Source: Candidatus Altimarinota bacterium (lineage in GTDB: Bacteria; Patescibacteriota; Gracilibacteria; BD1-5; UBA6164). From it: a DNA stretch of 7,503 bases. Below are positions 1 through 5,687 of this stretch, in pieces; the stretch's first letter is position 1, and every line of letters begins with the position of its first letter. The notes under the pieces are model-generated. The model did not search any database. It was not told the DNA's origin and saw only the letters and a program-made list of their open reading frames with translations. Position numbers and translations under genes: made by a program. The stretch lies in the NCBI GenBank assembly GCA_027066255.1, contig JAMOOA010000159.1, forward strand, positions 1 to 7,503, given 5' to 3'.

Positions 1-1
1 A

Positions 2-388
2 ATAAAATCTGTAAATACCATTATAGATGGAAGACTTACAAAGCTTGCTCTAGAGGTAGTTCTCCAAGAGATTTCACTTTTCTATCCTAAAGACTTAGTA
101 GCAATAGGAAAAAAGATAATGAATGGTTCTTGAGTATCCAAAGAATATACACAGAGTATAAATCCACACGATTTCGTTCCTGCTTCTCAATGAGAAGATA
201 ACAGTGGTCTCAGGAAAGCTATTGAGTTTGATATGGATCAAACTACCCAAGAAGTACTCACTCGAGAATTACAATATACCGTATGACTTAGGTTCAAAGT
301 CTATGGAGAAGCTTTAATAAAGGCAGAAGATGAGAGAGTAAAAAGAATAGAGCAGGATGCTAAAGATAGAAAAAAAGAAGCCATTTAG
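2..388 (+). CDS. Unrecognised protein, C-terminal part (5' end off window)
   Basis: This is the 3' end of a plus-strand gene open to the left edge, about 128 codons ending at TAG 386-388. The frame holds three in-frame TGA codons (131-133, 191-193, 284-286), which must be sense codons for the frame to stay open. I do not recognise the family. The visible part begins in a predicted helical stretch (DGRLTKLALEVVLQEI), passes through a more polar middle (NPHDFVPASQ, EDNSGLRKAI) and ends in a highly charged, probably helical or coiled tail (KAEDERVKRIEQDAKDRKKE). No signal peptide, membrane segment or catalytic motif is visible. It is the only plus-strand gene and converges on msrAB, so it is unlikely to share their regulation. 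Its stop codon lies inside the terminator hairpin. That it is coding is fairly sure because the frame ends precisely at the terminator; its function is unknown. Confidence 0.7.
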
Positions 389-400
389 GCTTCTTTTTTT
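371..400. terminator. Bidirectional Rho-independent terminator shared by convergent genes
   Basis: A perfect 12-bp inverted repeat (arms 371-382 and 388-399, sequence AAAAAAGAAGCC and its complement) surrounds a 5-nt loop ATTTA. The A-rich and T-rich outer parts of the stem give a U-tract on either strand, so it can end transcription from both sides. The stop of the left gene (TAG 386-388) lies in the loop and stem, and the TAA of msrAB (399-401) lies at the other foot, so the terminator overlaps the last codons of both genes. Confidence 0.85.
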
Positions 401-1625
401 ATTGTTCAAATAATTTCAGATACTCTTCATACCCTTCATCTTTCATCTCATCCAGTGGTACAAACCTGAGAGATGCTGAGTTGATACAGTGACGTATCCC
501 TCAGAGTTCTTTTGGTGCATCGTTAAATATATGTCAGAGATGCGCGTCAGAAGTTAGGCTACTTACTTCTGTACGAGTAATAAAAAACCTCGTATCCGTA
601 CTTGTTTTTACATTGTCTTCTGATATAGCTTTGGTAAAGCTTGGCCACCCCGTTCCAGAATCAAATTTATCAAGTGAACTGTAGAGGGCTGTTCCATCGA
701 TGATATCAACATAGATACCATCCTCATGATTGTCCCAGTATTCATTATTGAACGAAGGCTCTGTTCCATCTTCCTGTGTTACTTTATACTGAAGAGGAGT
801 GAGTCGTTTACGAAGAGAAGCATCACTATAAGTTTCTTCTAATCGTTTTCATATATCTGGAGAAGTACTTGTTCAGACCTCCCCTAACCCCTCCTTATCA
901 AGGAGGGGAATAGAATCCGTAGCTTCCTCCTCTCTTTGAGAAGGAGAGGACTGAGGTGAGGTATCCTGAGTTAGTTCTTCCACTTTCTCTTCCCAGTTTT
1001 CCTTTATAAACTTCTTTCTTCCACTTCCTTTTGCATAGAGGTTGTACCTGAGTGCTGACTTCTTGTAATAGTTTTGATGGTAACTCTCTGCAGGATAAAA
1101 AGGATCAAGTGAAGCTACCTTTGTTGCGATAGCGATATCAAATTTCCCTGAGTCTCCGAGCGACTTCTTGGAAGCCTCAGCAATAATTTTTTCTTCTTTT
1201 CCATCATAATAAATAGCCGTAGTATACTGGTATCCCCTATCCGCAAATTGCCCTCCTTCGTCGGTTGGATCTATTTGCGTCCAAAAAAGTTCTACCAGTT
1301 TTTTATAGCTGATTTTCGATGGATTATACACCACTTTGACTCACTCTCTATGGAGTGTACCTCCTCACGACACCTCACTATATGTCGCTGTCTCCTCCGT
1401 CCCTCAGATGTATCCAGCAATTGCTTCAACAACTCCTTCTTGCCCTTCAAATATACCCTCCATACACCAGAAACATCCTCACGCAAAATACGCATTTTTT
1501 GTTTCAAGGCTTTGTGTTGTATTTTTTATGATAGGGTTATCTTGTGTGTTCTTCTTTTTTCCAAAAATCATAGCATTTATAATTATAAGTATAACAACTG
1601 CTCCTATTATTAGTATATTTTTCAT
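399..1625 (-). CDS. msrAB: Membrane-anchored MsrA-MsrB fusion, peptide methionine sulfoxide reductase
   Basis: 408 residues reduce methionine-S-sulfoxide (MsrA) and methionine-R-sulfoxide (MsrB) in proteins. Residues 1-22 form a hydrophobic Ile/Val-rich N-terminal anchor, so the enzyme probably faces outward. The MsrA domain carries GCFWCME with catalytic Cys51, then GYIGG and the ESYHQNYY motif. After a linker (about 222-250) made of a DNA hairpin repeat comes Msr[21 protein letters not shown] and [11 protein letters not shown] with catalytic Cys380. I see only three cysteines (51, 54, 380). MsrB lacks both the zinc CxxC pairs and the usual resolving Cys, and MsrA lacks the usual C-terminal recycling Cys, which suggests direct reduction by a thioredoxin-like partner. 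At least eight in-frame TGA codons are read as Gly, two of them in the conserved GGC and HLGH motifs. ATG at 1625 is chosen because it adds the anchor and sits 18 nt after the DUF3179 gene. No Shine-Dalgarno is visible. The family call is firm. Confidence 0.96.
876..962. repeat. GC-rich double-hairpin (MITE/REP-like) repeat inside msrAB
   Basis: This segment holds two adjacent hairpins. One has a perfect 9-bp stem (888-896 with 900-908, CCCCTCCTT, loop ATC). The other has a 10-bp stem with one mismatch (928-937 with 941-950, loop GAG). The outer ends form an imperfect 8-bp inverted repeat (ACCTCCCC at 877-884, GGTGAGGT at 955-962). Its composition is G/C-tract-rich, unlike the AT-rich surroundings. 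It is translated in frame as the linker between MsrA and MsrB (about residues 222-250), giving peptides like SPSQREEE and [11 protein letters not shown]. From memory, similar CCCCTCCTT-type hairpins are dispersed in many bacterial genomes, usually between genes. Whether other copies exist in this genome cannot be seen here. Confidence 0.7.
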
Positions 1626-1643
1626 AGTACGTTTTTATTAATT

Positions 1644-2708
1644 CTATTTACTCCATATATTCTTTTTATTCTCAGCATTGTGATTAATCCATGAAAACCA
1701 CATTTCGAAGTATCCTGGAAGTATCTCTCCGTCTAAAGTTACATCTGCAAGGCCTCTGTTAAAGCTTGCTATATATACATCCTCTCAAACTCTAATTTCC
1801 GCCGTTCCCTGTTTTCGAAGATCTTTCCAGTTAAATGCAAGAGAATGTTCGTGGTGATTTACTATATAGAAGAGCTCTTTCGGATGAAAACTCGTATCAA
1901 TAGCACCATCTATAGGAAAGTATAAGTCATCAGAATTATTATAATCTCCGTAGGGAATACGTCCATAGTTACGGAAATACCCCGTATCATCTGAAAGAAC
2001 AACCCCTTCTGGAAAATTTTCTATAAACTCATCATAGGTCATGAGATGAGATTTCATGACTGTGAGCTTCGTTCCGAGTTGTCATCACACGACAGCTTTT
2101 CAGAGACTTTGACTCCAAAGTGTCTCATCATAAGAATCATACATCAAGAGGTTAGAGTTGTACAGTTTTCCTGAAACTCAGAAGTTTACTTCTTTTCCAT
2201 TTACTTCTCTATCATAGACTATAGCACTCCCACAGAGTGAGCAAAAAGTCACTGAGACTTTCTGTCATCAGATGACATCATTTACTATCTCATGCCAAAC
2301 AAGTACATCATACGAATAATAGCGTTGATATCCTCAAATATCTAAAACTATTCATCGAGAATCTTCAAGGAGATACGGCATTTGTTTTTCTGCTATCTCC
2401 TGAGAAACAAATTCGGGAGTGTTAATAGATGGAATTCCATCCTTTCATGGTCCTCCTCCAAGTATAGAATCTAGTTCTATAGAATGTTTACTCGTGTCTG
2501 TTTTGAGTCTATCTGGGAGAAAGTATTGTTCTCCAGAAGCAGGAAAATCCTCTTGTTTTTCTAATTTTTTTGAAATATCCAGATTCTTCTCAGTACTTCA
2601 GAGAAGAGATATCTGCATATTTCCTTCCTTATTTAGAAATATAAATCCTCAAAAAAACACTATAACTATTCCTACTCATACAAGGATTCTTTCTTTCAGG
2701 GGTAACAT
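1644..2708 (-). CDS. DUF3179 family protein, N-terminally membrane-anchored
   Basis: 354 residues. The N-terminus (LKERILVGVGIVIVFFGG, within residues 4-25) is one transmembrane anchor, followed by a polar spacer of about 60 residues and then a full DUF3179 domain. Family landmarks in order are KDGIPSI, a WHEIVND segment, the TFCSLCGSAIVYDR core with Cys156 and Cys159, FGVSGKLYNSNLLMYD, the TLWSQ motif near Trp198, YFRNYGRIPYGDY, and a C-terminal aromatic FEMWFSW segment. The family is widespread in bacteria and archaea and has no settled biochemical role; the CxxC-type pair hints at redox or metal chemistry, which is inference. At least eleven TGA codons are read as Gly, including the first Gly of FGVSG. 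ATG 2708 is chosen because it provides the anchor and lies 11 nt after the lipoprotein gene. Its place between a thioredoxin-like lipoprotein and MsrAB suggests a role in envelope redox maintenance. Confidence 0.93.
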
Positions 2709-2719
2709 AGATATATAAG

Positions 2720-3310
2720 TTATTTAAGTTTTTCTACAATACTTTCAACCGTACTTCATCCTGACCATTTTTTAATAAGCGCTCCATCAGCATCTACTTG
2801 TACAAGAGTATGTTGAGAAACTACTCCGTATTTCTTTTTGAGATCCTTCTCAGAGTCATAATCAGCTTTGAGTATAGTCAATCCTTCTGGAACTTCTCCA
2901 CTAGTTATTCCGGCATCAAGAGCCCTGCAACTTGGACACCATGTAGCAGCAAAAAATATAACTGTATTGTCTGTTTTTCCTATAAGGGCTTTGTCATAAG
3001 CTGTATATGTCCCTGTTTTCATGACTACTTCCTTATCATCATCCATCATTTTTTCATCATCTTTCATCATATCATCTCCATGTTCTCCATCCATCATTTT
3101 CATCTCTTCTTTTGTCCACTCTCACTTGTCTTTTTTATCCATCATTTTTTCATCATCCTTTATACTAGATTTCTCCGAATCGACTTGCTGATTTCATACT
3201 AAAGATAAATTTAACTCTTGTCATGATTGACTTACTTCTTCTTTTTCTTTTTCACCACAAGATACAAGAAATATACTCGTAAAGACTAAAATCACTACAT
3301 ACTTTTTCAT
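2720..3310 (-). CDS. Thioredoxin-fold lipoprotein with Met/Asp/Lys-rich linker
   Basis: 196 residues. The start MKKYVVILVFTSIFLVSCGE is a lipoprotein signal peptide with lipobox LVSC, so Cys18 would be lipidated and the protein held on the outer face of the membrane. A charged linker (about 50-95) is packed with Met-Met-Asp, Met-Lys and Asp-Asp runs. The thioredoxin-like domain follows, with IFFAATWCPSC carrying the redox pair Cys125 and Cys128. It is small and lacks an obvious insertion of the TlpA/ResA type. The loop that normally carries the cis-proline reads VSQHTLVQVD, with His where Pro is usual. Four TGA codons are read as Gly. It is first of three closely spaced genes and likely donates electrons to, or exchanges disulfides with, the DUF3179 and MsrAB products; this partnership is inferred from position. 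An 88-nt gap upstream may hold its promoter. Confidence 0.92.
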
Positions 3311-3338
3311 ACACGAAAATTATAAAATAATAAGTATC

Positions 3339-3372
3339 ACTATACTAAAAAAGAAACTTAAAATAAACTTAA
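3339..3372 (-). promoter_or_regulatory. Candidate promoter with OmpR/PhoB-type direct repeat upstream of redox operon
   Basis: In the 88-nt gap between the regulator gene and the lipoprotein gene, AAACTTAA occurs at 3354-3361 and again at 3365-3372, an exact 8-bp direct repeat with 11-nt period. On the minus strand a -10-like TATAGT (3339-3344) lies 9 nt downstream of the repeat, so the repeat covers the expected -35 position, where no good -35 hexamer is seen. OmpR/PhoB-type regulators typically bind 11-bp-spaced direct repeats placed this way. The region is AT-rich, so chance similarity is possible. Confidence 0.35.
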
Positions 3373-3398
3373 GCCTCTTTCTTAAAAGAATATCAAAA

Positions 3399-4055
3399 TT
3401 ATTTTCCAAAAGTATACCCAACTCCTTTGATTGTTTTAATGATTTCTTTCCCGAGTTTTTTTCGAAGATTTGATATATAGACATCGAGTTTATTATCTCA
3501 TCATTCAAAAAGCGCATTTTCTCACCAGAGATACTCTATGATACTGCTTCTACTGACAACTATTTCTTGCTCCCTGATAAGTTTTTCGAGAATGAGGAAC
3601 TCTTTTTGAGTAAGATGAACACTCTCTCATTTATAAGAAAAATCTCTTTTTTTGAGATCGAGTTCAGCTTCTCCGATAGAAATATGCGTACTTTCAAGAG
3701 AAGTATTTTTTAGATTCGCGCGTATACGTGCTACAAGTTCTCTTAAATCAAAAGGCTTCACCATATAGTCTACAGCTCACGTCTCAAAGCCCAAGAGCCT
3801 ATCATCTATACTTTCACGTGCTGTTATCATGATAATAGGGGTCTTCTTTCTTTGAACAACCTTTCTACAGATAGATATACCATCCACTTCTGGAAGCATC
3901 AAATCTAGAAGAATCATATCATATTCACCTTTTACAGCTTTTTCTATCCCTCTCTCACCATCAAAAGCTTGATCTACTTCAAAGTGCTCAAGTTCTAGAT
4001 ACTCTCGAATGTTTTGAGAAATATCTTTATTGTCTTCTATTAGGAGTATCTTCAT
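3399..4055 (-). CDS. OmpR/PhoB-family two-component response regulator
   Basis: 218 residues, a normal length for the family. The receiver domain (1 to about 115) has the acidic pair Glu7-Asp8, phospho-acceptor Asp51 in LLDLMLPEVDG, Thr78 in IIMITA and Lys100 in MVKPFD. The C-terminal winged-helix DNA-binding domain ends in the typical NKLDVYISNLRKKLG and IKGVGYTFG. Five TGA codons are read as Gly (3498, 3501, 3522, 3627, 3777), the last at the conserved Gly of GAVDYMVKPF. Its ATG is 7 nt after the prepilin-like gene, so it is probably cotranscribed with the surface-protein genes. No histidine kinase is in the window, although kinase and regulator are often adjacent. The 11-nt direct repeat in the gap downstream makes the redox genes a candidate target. 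Which signal it answers to cannot be told. Confidence 0.96.
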
Positions 4056-4062
4056 GAAAATA

Positions 4063-5685
4063 TTATTTATAAAATAATTCTAATTTCACATCCGTAAAAT
4101 ATAAATCTGTGGTTAATTCTGCTCCATATCCTATATACCAGTTAAATCCGCTTGGTGTTTTTCTTATTTTTTTTCTAACTCTTTGGTGCTCCCACGTTTT
4201 TCCATCTGACGTTACTTGAGTCTCAAGGACTACGGCAGTGCCATTTACTTCATTAGTACCATCTGTGTAAAAAAGCCTATTATGAAACACGTAACCAGCA
4301 TAAGGATTATGATTACACGGTGATGTGGTACATCATACCCATGTCCCTCCTCCGTCATCATTCCTTACCCAAAGAGACATACGAAATTCATATCACTGCT
4401 GTACTGAGGCAGAAGGAAACTGATATCCTCCTAATGATATATCTGCATCATCAAAATGTACCTCATACTCTGATTTTGATTTCTTATCATTTGACCATCA
4501 GGAATTTGACGTTTGATGAATGGCATACCCAGAAGCCACAGGAGTGTTTGAGTTTCCCAAGTTTACAATAACATTATTTGGATTACTTCCCCATTCACTT
4601 ACTACTCAAGAACCAGAAGCAAAATCTCCATTTGAAATAAAGTTTCATCATACCTGAGTCCATCATCATCCATCTGTTTCCATGTCACAATACACCAAAT
4701 ACGGGTCATCTCCCCCTGGCCCATCTGGATCTATCTTATAAGTCGTGCTTCCATCTATGTCTGCACCATGTTGCTTGATATCAAAACAGTTTAAGTAGTA
4801 TTTAAAATCAATTTTATAATATTTTGTAAGCAAATTCTTAAGCTTAAATACCCCCTCTGACTGAGTCATGGCCTCATATTTATCAAGTGATTCTATCGGA
4901 AGGATAGAATACGTAAATTTGAGGTTATTATTAAAAGAAAGAAGTCCTGCTTCTGTTTTTACTTCATCAATACTCCCGCTAAAAAGTATAGGATTACTTA
5001 CATCAAAACTGAATCCACCATCTAAATTCTCAATAATAGAACGGTATCCATCAGGGATATTGAAAAAATCTTGAAATACTAATTTTTCATTCTCTATGAT
5101 ACTGATGATATCAGTATCAGACTTATCATATGTTATGATTGAAGGGGTTCCGATATAATAGTACTTTCAAGCATAATTTGTACGAACCATAAATCCATTA
5201 TAATTTCATCGCACATATGCATTATTAATCTTAGCTGCATACGTTTGTGGAATGATAACACTCGATAGTTCTCATACCCCCTCTACATCTGTAGTATTCT
5301 CCAAAATACTCGCAATCTGAAACTCTCTTCATGAGTTAGTAGTAGAATAAGTGTATTCCAATTCATAAAAGGGGTCTATAGGGAAACTCTTTCCGAAAAT
5401 TCATAGATTTTTATTCACTCCTTGACCAAAAGTTCACTGCGTCCAAACAGTAGAGCCACTATATGTTATATCTATCCCATTATCTGGAGTAGGATATTGT
5501 CCTCTTTTTATAAAAAATACATCTAGATTCTTTTCTATAGTTCAAAAATCTGAAAGCCTCTTTGCATCACGTGTTTCACTAATATTTCCCAGAAAGAATA
5601 TTGTTGACATCGTTGCTACAATAGCCACGATAGCCATCGTAACAAGAAGCTCAATAAGAGTAAATCCTTGTACCAATTTTTTCAT
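4063..5685 (-). CDS. Long type IV prepilin-like surface protein with fibrinogen-like domain
   Basis: 540 residues. The N-terminus MKKLVQGFTLIELLVTMAIV is a class III prepilin signal: peptidase cleavage is expected after Gly7, the mature protein starts with Phe8, and Glu12 is the conserved Glu5 of the mature pilin. The hydrophobic helix runs to about residue 32. A middle region follows, including YVRGNYNG (about 160-168) and PSIITYDKSD. Near 300-340 is a fibrinogen-like N-terminal signature: Cys300, TYKIDPDGPGG, VYCDM with Cys333, then TDGGGWT. The remainder (FISNGDF, then VFHNRLFYTDG and a Lys/Tyr-rich end) resembles a beta-rich carbohydrate-binding module, though I cannot name one. Well over ten TGA codons are read as Gly. 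Ordinary pilins are about 120-200 residues, so this is more likely a minor, tip or adhesin-type pilin. It starts 2 nt after a paralogous gene and precedes the response regulator by 7 nt. No pilus assembly genes are in view. Confidence 0.88.
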
Positions 5686-5687
5686 AT

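Noticed and set aside
876..962. Hairpins in msrAB as an internal transcription terminator
   Set aside because: There is no U-tract after either stem on the minus strand, and the reading frame continues into a complete MsrB domain.
1248..1641. Two overlapping plus-strand ORFs (1248-1613 and 1336-1641) and a minus-strand ORF (1292-1507)
   Set aside because: All lie across the N-terminal half of msrAB, whose GCFWC and GYIGG motifs fix the true frame. They match no family and look like shadows.
3020..3160. Possible CRISPR or satellite array in the repetitive ATCATC tract
   Set aside because: The repeats are short, irregular, without spacers, and fall in frame inside the lipoprotein linker.
2419..3202. 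Plus-strand ORFs opposite the DUF3179 and lipoprotein genes (2419-2718, 2798-3202)
   Set aside because: Their residues are low-complexity complements of the minus-strand genes, and the minus frames carry recognisable domains and signal sequences.
3320..3517. 65-residue minus-strand ORF ending in a hydrophobic stretch
   Set aside because: It overlaps the 3' end of the response regulator in another frame. The regulator's conserved C-terminal motifs occupy the same DNA, and the hydrophobic tail comes from AT-rich intergenic sequence.
399..4055. UGA as tryptophan (code 4) or selenocysteine
   Set aside because: Conserved Trp positions use TGG, conserved Gly positions use TGA, TGA pairs are frequent and no SECIS-like context is needed.
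399..5685. Interpretation of the many interrupted genes as pseudogenes or sequencing errors
   Set aside because: Only TGA interrupts the frames, never TAA, TAG or frameshifts, and the TGAs sit at conserved glycines, which decay would not produce.
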